A stretch of 64,000 bases of DNA from Enterobacter kobei (GTDB lineage: Bacteria; Pseudomonadota; Gammaproteobacteria; Enterobacterales; Enterobacteriaceae). The DNA is taken from the NCBI RefSeq assembly GCF_018323985.1, contig NZ_AP024590.1, forward strand, positions 1,922,001 to 1,986,000, in the 5' to 3' direction. A program made the translations under genes and the position numbers. Shown here piece by piece: positions 42,561-50,215 of the stretch. How positions within the stretch are numbered: position 1 is the stretch's first letter; the number at the start of each line of letters is the position of its first letter. Under the pieces are notes generated by a model. That model did no database searches, was not told where the DNA came from, and was given only the letters and a program-made list of their open reading frames with translations.

Positions 42561-42941
42561 ATGTCCGAACCTGTATCCGGATCTGTTGCAGCTGCGAGTG
42601 CGTTAACCGGTGCCAGCATTTACGGGCTGCTGACCGGCACTGATTATGGTGTCGTGTTCGGAGCGTTCGCTGGTGCCGTTTTCTACGTGGCCACTGCAGC
42701 AGACCTGACGATTTTCCGCCGATCTGCATACTTCATCGTTTCCTATTTTGCCGGGGTATATGGTTCCGGGCTGGTGGGCTCCTGGCTTGCCAGCATGACC
42801 AGCTACAACGACAAGCCGCTTGATGCTCTGGGTGCGGTGCTTCTTTCCGCGCTGGCTATCAAGACACTCACGTTTTTCAGTGAGCAGGATCCGCTGACGT
42901 TATTGCAAAGGTGGAGAGGAGGAACCAATGGTAATAAGTGA
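42561..42941 (+). CDS. Putative holin (first of two)
   Basis: 126 residues with about three hydrophobic helices ('SALTGASIYGLLTGTDYGVVFGAFAGAVFYVATAA', 'YFIVSYFAGVYGSGLVGSWLA', 'LDALGAVLLSALAIKTLTF') and a short charged C-terminus. It resembles the small holins that precede the second holin and endolysin in enteric temperate phages. It should form inner-membrane holes releasing the endolysin. The next gene overlaps its end by 14 bp. Confidence 0.8.
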   Translation: MSEPVSGSVAAASALTGASIYGLLTGTDYGVVFGAFAGAVFYVATAADLTIFRRSAYFIVSYFAGVYGSGLVGSWLASMTSYNDKPLDALGAVLLSALAIKTLTFFSEQDPLTLLQRWRGGTNGNK

Positions 42942-43212
42942 TCCTCTGGTGCTGACCAACGTAATGACATGCACCGCGATTGTTCTGCGCCTGATGATGT
43001 TCCGTAAGCCGGGCGGCAAACATAACTGGTGGGCGTCCTGGCTGGCGTACCTGATCATCCTGGCATACGCCTCCGTCCCGTTCCGCTTCCTGTTCGATTT
43101 TTATTTCCACGCCCACTGGGCAACCGTCACTATCAACTTAATCATCTGCGCCGCCGTGTTCAGGGCTCGGGGTAATGTGGCGCAGCTGTTCCAGGTACTG
43201 AGGCCAGAATGA
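42928..43212 (+). CDS. Holin-family membrane protein (second holin or antiholin)
   Basis: 94 residues with three membrane segments (about 8-25, 35-58, 62-80) and an 'FRKPGGKHNWWASWLAYLIILAYASVPF' motif typical of the 3_7 group of lambdoid holins. It overlaps the first holin and the endolysin gene, so the three are co-translated. Which of the two membrane proteins is the true holin cannot be told from sequence. Confidence 0.8.
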   Translation: MVISDPLVLTNVMTCTAIVLRLMMFRKPGGKHNWWASWLAYLIILAYASVPFRFLFDFYFHAHWATVTINLIICAAVFRARGNVAQLFQVLRPE

Positions 43213-43835
43213 ACCAGACACAATTTCAACGGGCGGCTAATCTCAGCGCCGGGTTAACCGCGCGCTGGTTTCCGCACATCGATGCGGCGATGCGTGAATT
43301 CGGCATCACCGAACCCGTGCAACAGGCCATGTTCATTGCGCAGGTAGGCCACGAATCAACAGGCTTTACCGCGCTGGTGGAAAGCTTCAATTACAGCGTG
43401 GCAGGGCTGACTGGTTTCATCCGTGCCGGGCGTATCACGCAGGATCAGGCGAATATGCTTGGCCGCCGCGCTGGTGAACCCTCTTTGCCACTGGAGCGCC
43501 AGCGGGCGATCGCAAATCTGGTCTACAACAAACGCAATGGCAATAAAGGTCCGCAGGATGGCTGGAAATATCGCGGTCGCGGTCTGATTCAGATCACCGG
43601 GCTGGAGAATTACCGCAAATGCGGTGCCGCCCTGAAACTTGATCTGGTCATTACGCCTGAACTGCTGGTGGAAGACCGCCACGCAGCGCGATCAGCGGCA
43701 TGGTTCTTTGCCACCAGCGGTTGCATGCGGTATTCGGGCGATCTGGTGCGGGTGACGCAGATCATCAACGGCGGGCAGAACGGCATCGATGACCGGAAGA
43801 AGCGTTACGAGGTGGCACGGCGGGCGCTTGTATGA
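43209..43835 (+). CDS. Endolysin, glycoside hydrolase family 19
   Basis: 208 residues. GH19 motifs are present: catalytic Glu49 in 'AQVGHESTGF', then 'ESFNYSVAGL', 'GWKYRGRGLIQITGLENY' and 'INGGQNGIDDRKKRYE'. It has no signal peptide, so export depends on the holins. It hydrolyses the peptidoglycan glycan strand. The start overlaps the holin stop (ATGA). Confidence 0.93.
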   Translation: MNQTQFQRAANLSAGLTARWFPHIDAAMREFGITEPVQQAMFIAQVGHESTGFTALVESFNYSVAGLTGFIRAGRITQDQANMLGRRAGEPSLPLERQRAIANLVYNKRNGNKGPQDGWKYRGRGLIQITGLENYRKCGAALKLDLVITPELLVEDRHAARSAAWFFATSGCMRYSGDLVRVTQIINGGQNGIDDRKKRYEVARRALV

Positions 43836-44302
43836 TCCCCGCCTTCCTGAAAGTGTGGTGGAAGCCGCTGGCGGTGGTGCTGGCGATTACCTTGCCGTTA
43901 ATGGCAGCGCTTCATTTCTACGGCAAGTCACTAGATGAACAGCACCGCGCCAATACCGCCGAACACAACCTGAAGCTGGCGAACACCACTATAAGCGACA
44001 TGACTGTGCGCCAGCGCGACGTTGCTGAACTTGACGCGAAATACACCGGAGATCTGGAAGATGCTAAAGCCACTATTGCTCAGCTTGAGCGTGATGTTGC
44101 TGCTGGGCGTAAGCGGCTGCAGCTCAACGCCACCTGCCCAGCGAACGGAACGGCCAGCGCCGGCAGCATGGGCGATGCTTCCACCGCCCGACTTACTGTC
44201 GCCGCTGAACGGGATTATTTCACCCTCAGAGAGCGAATCGAAACAGTAACGAAGCAGGTTGGCTATTTGCAGGACTACATCCGACAGCTATGTTTAAAGT
44301 GA
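43832..44302 (+). CDS. Rz: Inner-membrane spanin Rz
   Basis: 156 residues with one N-terminal membrane anchor (about 10-29, 'PLAVVLAITLPLMAALHFYG') followed by a long periplasmic coiled coil ('LDEQHRANTAEHNLKLANTTISD', 'LDAKYTGDLEDAKATIAQLERDVAAGRKRLQ'). It partners with the Rz1 lipoprotein to fuse inner and outer membranes at lysis. It overlaps the endolysin stop by 4 bp. Confidence 0.9.
   Translation: MIPAFLKVWWKPLAVVLAITLPLMAALHFYGKSLDEQHRANTAEHNLKLANTTISDMTVRQRDVAELDAKYTGDLEDAKATIAQLERDVAAGRKRLQLNATCPANGTASAGSMGDASTARLTVAAERDYFTLRERIETVTKQVGYLQDYIRQLCLK
44061..44249 (+). CDS. Rz1: Outer-membrane spanin lipoprotein Rz1, embedded in Rz
   Basis: 62 residues in another frame inside Rz, starting at ATG 44061. 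The signal peptide 'MLKPLLLSLSVMLLLGVSGC' ends in a lipobox Cys, and the mature part is Pro-rich ('STPPAQRTERPAPAAWAMLPPPDLL'). Nested Rz1 genes are normal in lambdoid phages. Confidence 0.9.
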   Translation: MLKPLLLSLSVMLLLGVSGCSSTPPAQRTERPAPAAWAMLPPPDLLSPLNGIISPSESESKQ

Positions 44303-44364
44303 ACCCGTCCAAGATTTAAGGATATATCGGAGAATACGAGGCGGTAAAAGTATTACTATCCCAG

Positions 44365-44402
44365 TTGCTGTATATAGCAGCGTAACTCTGGGAAATCGAT
44401 CA
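44365..44402. other. Structured leader before the 69-residue Cys-rich ORF
   Basis: Nested complementary segments TCCCA (44359 region) with TGGGA, GTT with AAC and GCTG with CAGC can fold into one imperfect stem just upstream of ATG 44402. There is no T-run. It may be a 5'-UTR structure; its exact borders are uncertain. Confidence 0.35.
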
Positions 44403-44611
44403 TGGGACATTATTACTACGTTAACAAAAACGCGCAGTTAAATGGTGATCACGAAGTTCACGTAAGCTCGTGCACAAGGTTGCCAGAAGAAAGGAACCGG
44501 CTTTTCCTTGGTATTTTCGAATCCTGTTCTCCAGCGGTCAGACAGGCTAAGAAAACTTACCCTCAGTCTAATGGATGTTATTACTGCAGCCGGGCCTGCC
44601 ATACATCATAG
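44402..44611 (+). CDS. Small conserved Cys-rich protein
   Basis: 69 residues: 'MGHYYYVNKNAQLNGDHEVH', then 'SSCTRLP', 'LGIFESCSPAVRQAKKTYPQSNGCYYCSRACHTS'. The YYVN..AQ.NGDHEVH start and C-terminal CxxC..CH pattern recur in small proteins of many proteobacterial genomes and prophages. The cysteines suggest a metal-binding fold. Its function is unknown. A terminator follows. Confidence 0.75.
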   Translation: MGHYYYVNKNAQLNGDHEVHVSSCTRLPEERNRLFLGIFESCSPAVRQAKKTYPQSNGCYYCSRACHTS

Positions 44612-44635
44612 TTATCAAACCGAAAAATTTTCCAA

Positions 44636-44658
44636 GGTCGCCAATGGCGGCCTTTTTT
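44636..44658 (+). terminator. Intrinsic terminator
   Basis: Stem GGTCGCC (44636-44642) and GGCGGCC (44646-44652) with one wobble pair, loop AAT, six T (44653-44658). Confidence 0.85.
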
Positions 44659-44682
44659 ATTAACAGAAACAGGAGAAGAAGC

Positions 44683-44883
44683 ATGTTGACAGTAAAAGTA
44701 ATGTCGCCGGGCGGCGGAGAAGAGATTCATTGCGGTCTGAGTGTAGGTTTCAATCCTGTACAGCACAGTATTGCTGTATCTGGCATGGACCAGAATATCT
44801 TCCTCAAAGAGGGAGAGATTGCATACGTGATGAATCCGGCAGGAAAGACCGTTTCTCATTATGAGCATGTGCAGCAGCAATAA
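44683..44883 (+). CDS. Small hypothetical prophage protein
   Basis: 66 residues from ATG 44683 with AGGAG upstream; the longer open frame crosses the terminator and is not used. The sequence 'MLTVKVMSPGGGEEIHCGLSVGFNPVQHSIAVSGMDQNIFLKEGEIAYVMNPAGKTVSHYE' looks like a small beta-rich protein. No family is recognised. The stretch 44884-44987 contains only an AGGCGCT/AGCGCCT hairpin (44892-44914). Confidence 0.6.
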   Translation: MLTVKVMSPGGGEEIHCGLSVGFNPVQHSIAVSGMDQNIFLKEGEIAYVMNPAGKTVSHYEHVQQQ

Positions 44884-44987
44884 GCAGCCCCAGGCGCTTT
44901 CGAGCAGAGCGCCTGATGATGTTCTCCACTCTGCACAACACGGTTAGCCACGCTGTGAAGCGTCGCGAAGCTGGACTTAAAGGCTGT

Positions 44988-45569
44988 CTACTTAGGTTTA
45001 AATGTTTGCTCAGCAGAGAACAGGTAGTCTTGGTAAAATTTGCAGCCCAGTTCAGCGAGCGTTATGGGACTCTTGCTCAAGATCTTCTGCCCAAGATGAT
45101 TCGCTGGTGGATCATATTTCATACCACGGTTTGAACATGAAACTGCTTCAATAGTGCTTGGGTGAGTAACCACCTCAACCGGCCCACCGGGGGTAAATGT
45201 AACATTGCCCTGTCTGTCAATGGTCATATTTTTGATATGGACAGAGCCTCCTGGAGTAAAAGGATTTATGCCTAGCCCACCAGCAATGAATCTAGATGTA
45301 TCTGCAATTCCATGATGTGCAGTATTCCTTGCTTGTTTCAAATAAATGAGCAACTCATCGGTGGATCTCAGATGATTAACCTTGGAGCTGAACCCTATAT
45401 ATTTAGCATGGTTGCCTGCTGCCAGTTTTACGCGGCTAAAAACATTTTCAATACGACTTAGAAAATCGCTCCATGCTTCATCGTACTCATCATAACTCTT
45501 GGCTTGTTTCATTCGTTCAATGCACCGGAGAGCACGGTTTAGTTCTTTCTTAGCTGGATTAAAATCCAT
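44988..45569 (-). CDS. Reverse-strand moron with HEPN-like motif
   Basis: 193 residues from ATG 45569 (AAAGGTGA upstream; a GTG 9 bp earlier is less likely). It is the only clear gene on the minus strand in the late region, and it is AT-rich. The N-terminal ~90 residues are all-helical and carry Arg81-Asn-Thr-Ala-His85-His86 in 'LKQARNTAHHGIADT', which fits the R-X4-6-H signature of HEPN ribonucleases. The C-terminal half ('FTPGGSVHIKNMTIDRQGNVTFTPGGPVEVVTHP') is beta-rich with a duplicated FTPGG element. A defence or toxin role is inference only. Confidence 0.6.
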   Translation of the reverse strand: MDFNPAKKELNRALRCIERMKQAKSYDEYDEAWSDFLSRIENVFSRVKLAAGNHAKYIGFSSKVNHLRSTDELLIYLKQARNTAHHGIADTSRFIAGGLGINPFTPGGSVHIKNMTIDRQGNVTFTPGGPVEVVTHPSTIEAVSCSNRGMKYDPPANHLGQKILSKSPITLAELGCKFYQDYLFSAEQTFKPK

Positions 45570-45710
45570 AGCAGTCACCTTTTTTATTGGCGTTAAGTTG
45601 ATAACTACATTTTCGATTTGCTACCGAATCAGGTTGAGATATTACAACCAAAACTTTGTTTCTGGTTTTTTTATGCGCCTCGTACGCGCACCACAGAGAG
45701 TCTTTCAGCC

Positions 45711-45763
45711 GTGAGCCTGGGGATCCGCTTCTCTCGGGCGGCTGTCCCGTGCGACAGGCTCAC
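45711..45763. other. Structured intergenic element
   Basis: GTGAGCCTG (45711-45719) and CAGGCTCAC (45755-45763) are perfect 9-bp complements around a GC-rich 35-nt interior that can fold further (GGGCGG, CCCG). It lies 18 bp before the next ATG. It could be a leader structure or a small RNA; it does not fold as a tRNA by inspection. Confidence 0.45.
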
Positions 45764-45781
45764 ATCTAAAAGGAAGCGAAT

Positions 45782-46279
45782 ATGGGTTATATAAAATCCC
45801 CGGTACTACTGACTTATAAAGCGCGCTATGTGCTGTATGCGCTGTTCTTCCGTGGTGCTTTGCAGTCAGGCGATATTCCCTCGAAAGCTGGCGCTAATGA
45901 ACTGCGAGAGGCTGGGCTTGCGCGCACGCAGCACACAGGCACATCGTTTGGTGGGGAAGATTATTTCACTTATCTGACGCCAGAAGGGCAGCATTACGCG
46001 ATTCAGAACCTGGTTGAAACCCGCTTCGGTGAGGCTAAGAGCCACCATCCGGGTAAAACCATGATTGCAAATCTACAGGGTATGCAGGAAGTAATCGCCA
46101 ATAGGCTGGATAAGATAAAAGAGCTCTTTGAAGAGACCTCGGATCTTTCGGTAGAAGGCAGAAAGGTTGTAATTGTGCTGCTAGACCGTTATGTAGCCAT
46201 TAGCGGCAAGTACACGCCTGAAGAGATCAGCGATGCAATTGAACGCATACGCGAAAACCGCAGAGCCAGCCATGGGTGA
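45782..46279 (+). CDS. Hypothetical prophage protein upstream of HNH gene
   Basis: 165 residues with an AAAAGGAAG ribosome site. The N-terminal half is winged-helix-like ('ARYVLYALFFRGALQSGDIPSKAGANELREAGLA...YFTYLTPEGQHYAI'). The C-terminal half is helical ('MQEVIANRLDKIKELFEETSDLSVEG'). I do not recognise the family. Position between lysis and packaging genes is a common place for small regulators. It overlaps the HNH gene by 8 bp. Confidence 0.65.
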   Translation: MGYIKSPVLLTYKARYVLYALFFRGALQSGDIPSKAGANELREAGLARTQHTGTSFGGEDYFTYLTPEGQHYAIQNLVETRFGEAKSHHPGKTMIANLQGMQEVIANRLDKIKELFEETSDLSVEGRKVVIVLLDRYVAISGKYTPEEISDAIERIRENRRASHG

Positions 46280-46610
46280 GCCCCGCATTTATAACAGCCG
46301 CTGGGACAAAGCCAGGCTCACATTTCTGAAATCTCATCCTGTATGCGTAATGTGCCTGCGACAGCAGAGAGCGGTACCGGCTACCGTCGTGGATCACATC
46401 AAGCCTCACAAGCTGAAAGAAGCGCTGAACGGCGGTACTCAGGAAGAGATAGCGAAGGCCCAGAAACTTTTCTGGGATAAGGCCAACTGGCAGCCCCTGT
46501 GCAAACAGCACCACGACTCAACGAAGCAGCGCGAAGAAAAGCGCGGTCACGTCATCGGATGTGATGAGAACGGCCTGCCGCTCGATCCCGGGTCACACTG
46601 GCGCAAATGA
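46272..46610 (+). CDS. HNH endonuclease associated with DNA packaging
   Basis: 112 residues from ATG 46272. The HNH (beta-beta-alpha metal) motif is clear: 'CVMCLRQQRAVPATVVDHIKPHK', then 'WDKANWQPLCKQHHDSTKQREEKRG'. In HK97-like phages an HNH nuclease encoded next to the terminase is needed for efficient cos cleavage by the terminase complex. Position and motif both fit. Confidence 0.9.
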   Translation: MGEPRIYNSRWDKARLTFLKSHPVCVMCLRQQRAVPATVVDHIKPHKLKEALNGGTQEEIAKAQKLFWDKANWQPLCKQHHDSTKQREEKRGHVIGCDENGLPLDPGSHWRK

Positions 46611-46733
46611 GAATAAATATCAACGTGAAGGGGAGGGGAGGGTAAAGACTTCAGGGGGTGCCGCCTTCCTGACCGCCCGCCCCCCTTTTTGTGCACAACC
46701 GCGAAATGAAAAGTTTTTTTCTGGGAGGTTTTA
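46611..46733. other. Candidate cos region between HNH and terminase genes
   Basis: This 123-bp noncoding stretch is unusually G/C-run-rich ('GGGGAGGGGAGGG', 'GACCGCCCGCCCCCC') and lies where HK97-like phages carry cos. The exact cut site is not identifiable by eye. A T-run after the C-run may also reflect a weak terminator. Confidence 0.4.
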
Positions 46734-47201
46734 ATGGCCGGAAGACGACCAAAGCCTACCCATCTGAAAGTTGTTACCGGCAATCCCGGCAAGCGAGCGC
46801 TCAATAAAAATGAGCCAAAGCCCGCCCGGGAAATTCCAAGCCCGCCTTCTCACCTGACCGACTGGGGTAAAACAGCCTGGGGCAAACTTACCGTTCTGCT
46901 TGACGGTATGGGTGTGCTGACCGTGGCCGATACTCTGGCGCTCGAAAGGCTTTGTGATCTGTATGCGGAAATCCTCCAGCTTCGCCAGATAGTGGATATC
47001 GAGGGGCGAACGTATACGACCAAAACGCAGATGGGTGATTTTCTGATAAAGGCAAATCCGGCAGTAGCCATGCTGGCAGATGCCGATCGTCGTTTTAAAA
47101 GTTACCTGGTGGAATTCGGCCTTACACCGGCTGCCCGGTCAAAGGTGAATGCAGATGGTGGAGAAAAAGAAGAAGATCCGCTCAACCAGTTCTTCGGTTG
47201 A
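46734..47201 (+). CDS. terS: Terminase small subunit (P27 family)
   Basis: 155 residues, typical P27-type: 'MAGRRPKPTHLKVVTGNPGKRALNKNEPKP' followed by 'WGKLTVLLDGMGVLTVADTLALERLC' and 'AVAMLADADRRFKSYLVEFGLTPAARSKV'. It recognises the phage packaging site and loads the large subunit. It has a GGGAGG ribosome site. Its 3' end overlaps the large subunit gene by 47 bp. Confidence 0.92.
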   Translation: MAGRRPKPTHLKVVTGNPGKRALNKNEPKPAREIPSPPSHLTDWGKTAWGKLTVLLDGMGVLTVADTLALERLCDLYAEILQLRQIVDIEGRTYTTKTQMGDFLIKANPAVAMLADADRRFKSYLVEFGLTPAARSKVNADGGEKEEDPLNQFFG

Positions 47202-48900
47202 TCCGGCAACGCAGTATGCGCTTGACGTAACAAGCGGGAAAACACTGGCCGGGCCGGATATTCGCGCCGCCTGCGCACGACATATTCGTGATCTGGAAGA
47301 GGGGCCAAAAAGAGGACTGTTCTGGGACGTGGATGCAGTGACGCGCGTAATTAACTTTTTCGCGCAGGTCCTCAAGCTGAACGGCGGAGAGCATGAAGGT
47401 AAACCGTTCATCCTGCTCCCGTGGCAGTGCTTCATCGTTGGATCACTGTTTGGCTGGAAGTCCGCAGACGGCACACGCCGCTTCCGCATGAGCTACATCG
47501 AGTCAGGGAAGGGGTCGGGTAAGTCGCCACTGGCGGGCGGCGTTGGCCTTTATCTTCTGATGGCGGACAAAGAACCGCGCGCTGAGGTTTATGCGGCGGC
47601 CACGAAAAAAGACCAGGCGATGATCCTTTTTCGCGATGCGGTGACGATGGTTGATCAGTCACCCGCGCTGGCGCAGCGCATCACCAAATCCGGCACCGGC
47701 CTGAACGTGTGGAACCTGGCGTTCCTGCAGACGGGCTCTTTCTTCAAGCCGATCAGCTCCGATGATGGTCAGTCCGGCCCGCGCCCGCACGGCGCGCTGA
47801 TTGACGAGGTGCACGAGCACAAAACAAACGCTGTTGTTGAGATGATGCGCGCCGGCACAAAGGGTCGCCGTCAGGCACTGATGTTTCTGATCACCAACAG
47901 CGGCCACGATAAAACCAGCGTCTGCTTCGAATATCACGAATACGGGCGCAAGGTTGCCGCGGGTGATCTGGAAGATGACAGCTTTTTCAGCTTCATCTGC
48001 TCGCTGGATGAGGGCGACGACCCGTTTAAAGATGAATCCTGTTGGGGTAAAGCCAACCCGTCACTGGGGCATACATTTACCGATAAGTACCTCCGGGAGC
48101 AGGTGACGCAGGCGCGGGGCATGCCATCGAAAGAGAGCATCGTCAGGCGTCTTAATTTCTGTCAGTGGGTGGAGTCTGCCGATCCGTGGATTGACAGCGA
48201 TACCTGGATGAACTGCGAGCAGGACTTTGATCCTGACGAATTGTCCGGGGAAGAGTGTTATGGCGGGCTCGACCTTTCGGGTTCGCGGGACCTTACCGCG
48301 CTGGCGCTCTATTTTCCTAAAACCAAAAAGCTTCTCGTCGAATTCTGGACGCCGAAGGATTCAATGCTCGAGCGCGCCAAAACCGACCACGTTCCTTATG
48401 ACGCCTGGCTGAGAAACGGATACATCCATGCTCCGCCGGGAAAAGCTGTCAATTATGGCTTTGTGGCGGTGCGAATTGGTGAGCTGGCGGCAAAGTACGA
48501 TATTAAATGCATCGCGTTTGACCAGTACCGCATTAAGTACCTTGAGCCGGAGCTGGAGAGCGAGTCGGTAAGCGTTGACCTGATCCCCCACGGGCAGGGC
48601 TTTTACAAAGCGCAGGAGTCCGGCCTGTGGATGCCGCGCTCTATCGAGCTTTTTGAAGAGCACCTTAATAACAAAGAACTGATCATCAGAACCAACCCGT
48701 GCCTGCGCTGGAATGCGGCCTCCGCTGTTCTGGAAGCCGATCATAAAGATAACCGCATTTTTGCCAAGAAGAAGAGCACCGGGCGTATTGATGGCGTGGT
48801 GGCTTCCGCTATGGCTATCGGCGCAGCGGAAGACGCTGTGCTGGTGGACAGCGGCGATCCTGATGATTTTTTTGACGACCCGATCATGGTAGGTATCTGA
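47155..48900 (+). CDS. terL: Terminase large subunit (HK97-type)
   Basis: 581 residues from ATG 47155, chosen over ATG 47149 because AAAGG is then 9 bp away. The ATPase domain has Walker A at about 117-124 ('ESGKGSGKS') and Walker B near 'PHGALIDEVHEH'. The C-terminal nuclease domain has acidic residues in 'YGGLDLSGSRDLTALAL' and 'GRIDGVVASAMAIG'. It translocates DNA into the prohead and makes the cuts. Its stop overlaps the portal start (TGATG). Confidence 0.95.
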   Translation: MVEKKKKIRSTSSSVDPATQYALDVTSGKTLAGPDIRAACARHIRDLEEGPKRGLFWDVDAVTRVINFFAQVLKLNGGEHEGKPFILLPWQCFIVGSLFGWKSADGTRRFRMSYIESGKGSGKSPLAGGVGLYLLMADKEPRAEVYAAATKKDQAMILFRDAVTMVDQSPALAQRITKSGTGLNVWNLAFLQTGSFFKPISSDDGQSGPRPHGALIDEVHEHKTNAVVEMMRAGTKGRRQALMFLITNSGHDKTSVCFEYHEYGRKVAAGDLEDDSFFSFICSLDEGDDPFKDESCWGKANPSLGHTFTDKYLREQVTQARGMPSKESIVRRLNFCQWVESADPWIDSDTWMNCEQDFDPDELSGEECYGGLDLSGSRDLTALALYFPKTKKLLVEFWTPKDSMLERAKTDHVPYDAWLRNGYIHAPPGKAVNYGFVAVRIGELAAKYDIKCIAFDQYRIKYLEPELESESVSVDLIPHGQGFYKAQESGLWMPRSIELFEEHLNNKELIIRTNPCLRWNAASAVLEADHKDNRIFAKKKSTGRIDGVVASAMAIGAAEDAVLVDSGDPDDFFDDPIMVGI

Positions 48901-50204
48901 TGAAGGAAAAAAAACGGCCGGGCCGCATCAAGAGCGCGATTGTGAACTGGCTCGGTGAGTCGATTGGACTTAATGACGCAGCATTCTGGCAGGAATGGTA
49001 CGGCACCAGTAGCAGCGGTAAGGTCGTGACAGCAGAGAAAGCCCTGGCGCTGGCCTCAGTCTGGGCCTGTGTGCGCCTGTTGAGTGAGTCGGTTTCAACC
49101 CTGCCGATGAAGGTCTACGAGCGGGCGGCTGACGGTTCACGCAAACTGGCGCTTAATCACCCGACCTATCAGTTACTGTGCCGCCGCCCCAACAGCGAAA
49201 TGACGCCGTCGCGCTTCATGCTGATGGTGGTCGCCAGCATCTGCCTGCGCGGGAACGCTTATGTTGAGAAACGGATGATAGGCAGCAAGCTCGTTTCGCT
49301 GGTACCGCTTCTTCCTCAGTGTATGAAAGTGGAGCGGCTGGACAGCGGCGAACTGCAGTACACCTACACAGAGAAGGGCGTGGCGCGCATCATTCCGGTT
49401 AAAAACATGATGCACATCCGTGGCTTTGGTCTGGATGGCGTATGCGGAATGATGCCGATGCGCACCGGGCGTGACGTGTTTGGCGCAGCGATGGCGGTCG
49501 AAGAGTCAGCCGCAAAAATTTTTGAAAACGGTATTCAGACATCAGGCTTCTTTCTGTCAAAGAATCTGCTGACAAAAGAGCAGCGACAGAAAAACCGCGA
49601 AAACCTTAACCGGTTCGTTGGTTCAAAAAACGCAGGCAAGGTGATGGTGCTTGAGGGTGATATGTCCTATCAGGGCATTACCCTCAACCCTGAAGATGCT
49701 CAGATGCTTGAGTCGCGATCATTCAGTATTGAGGAAATCTGCCGCTGGTTCCGCGTGCCGCCGTTTATGGTTGGTCACGTTGATAAGCAGAGTAGCTGGG
49801 CATCGAGCGTTGAAGGCATGAACCTGCTGTTCCTGACGAATACGCTTCGCCCGTTGCTGGTGAATATTGAACAGGAGATATCACGTTGCCTGCTAAACGG
49901 TGATGAAGACCTGTTTGCTGAGTTCTCCGTTGAAGGTCTGCTTCGTGCTGACAGCGCAGGGCGCGCAGCTTATTACACCACCGCGCTGCAGAACGGCTGG
50001 ATGTCCCGTAATGACGTGCGCCGCCTGGAGAATCTGCCGCCGATTGAAGGTGGTGATATATACACCGTACAGCTGAACCTTACACCGCTTGAAGACCTGC
50101 GCAAAAACAGCACCGCCGCAAGGGCCACACTGTTGCGCGAAGTTCACAACGCCGTTTTCCCGGACATTCCTTTCGAACAATCACCGCTTAAACAGGCGGC
50201 TTAG
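48900..50204 (+). CDS. Portal protein (HK97 family)
   Basis: 434 residues with HK97-portal features: 'ALALASVWACVRLLSESVSTLPMKVYER', 'PNSEMTPSRFMLMVVASICLRGNAYVEK' and 'FRVPPFMVGHVDKQSSWASSVEGMNLLFLTNTLRPLLVNIEQEI'. It forms the dodecameric ring for DNA entry and exit at one capsid vertex and binds the terminase. Length is normal for the family. Confidence 0.94.
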   Translation: MKEKKRPGRIKSAIVNWLGESIGLNDAAFWQEWYGTSSSGKVVTAEKALALASVWACVRLLSESVSTLPMKVYERAADGSRKLALNHPTYQLLCRRPNSEMTPSRFMLMVVASICLRGNAYVEKRMIGSKLVSLVPLLPQCMKVERLDSGELQYTYTEKGVARIIPVKNMMHIRGFGLDGVCGMMPMRTGRDVFGAAMAVEESAAKIFENGIQTSGFFLSKNLLTKEQRQKNRENLNRFVGSKNAGKVMVLEGDMSYQGITLNPEDAQMLESRSFSIEEICRWFRVPPFMVGHVDKQSSWASSVEGMNLLFLTNTLRPLLVNIEQEISRCLLNGDEDLFAEFSVEGLLRADSAGRAAYYTTALQNGWMSRNDVRRLENLPPIEGGDIYTVQLNLTPLEDLRKNSTAARATLLREVHNAVFPDIPFEQSPLKQAA

Positions 50205-50215
50205 GAGCATCCCCA

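Noticed and set aside
44916..45134. 72-codon plus-strand ORF before the reverse-strand moron
   Set aside because: Mostly overlaps the better supported minus-strand gene and lacks a ribosome site.
40655..45781. tRNA genes or Shiga-toxin genes in the Q-lysis interval
   Set aside because: The interval is where stx and phage tRNAs occur and the yecE site is used by Stx2 phages, but no toxin ORF or cloverleaf sequence is seen; the kinase-phosphatase pair occupies the slot.
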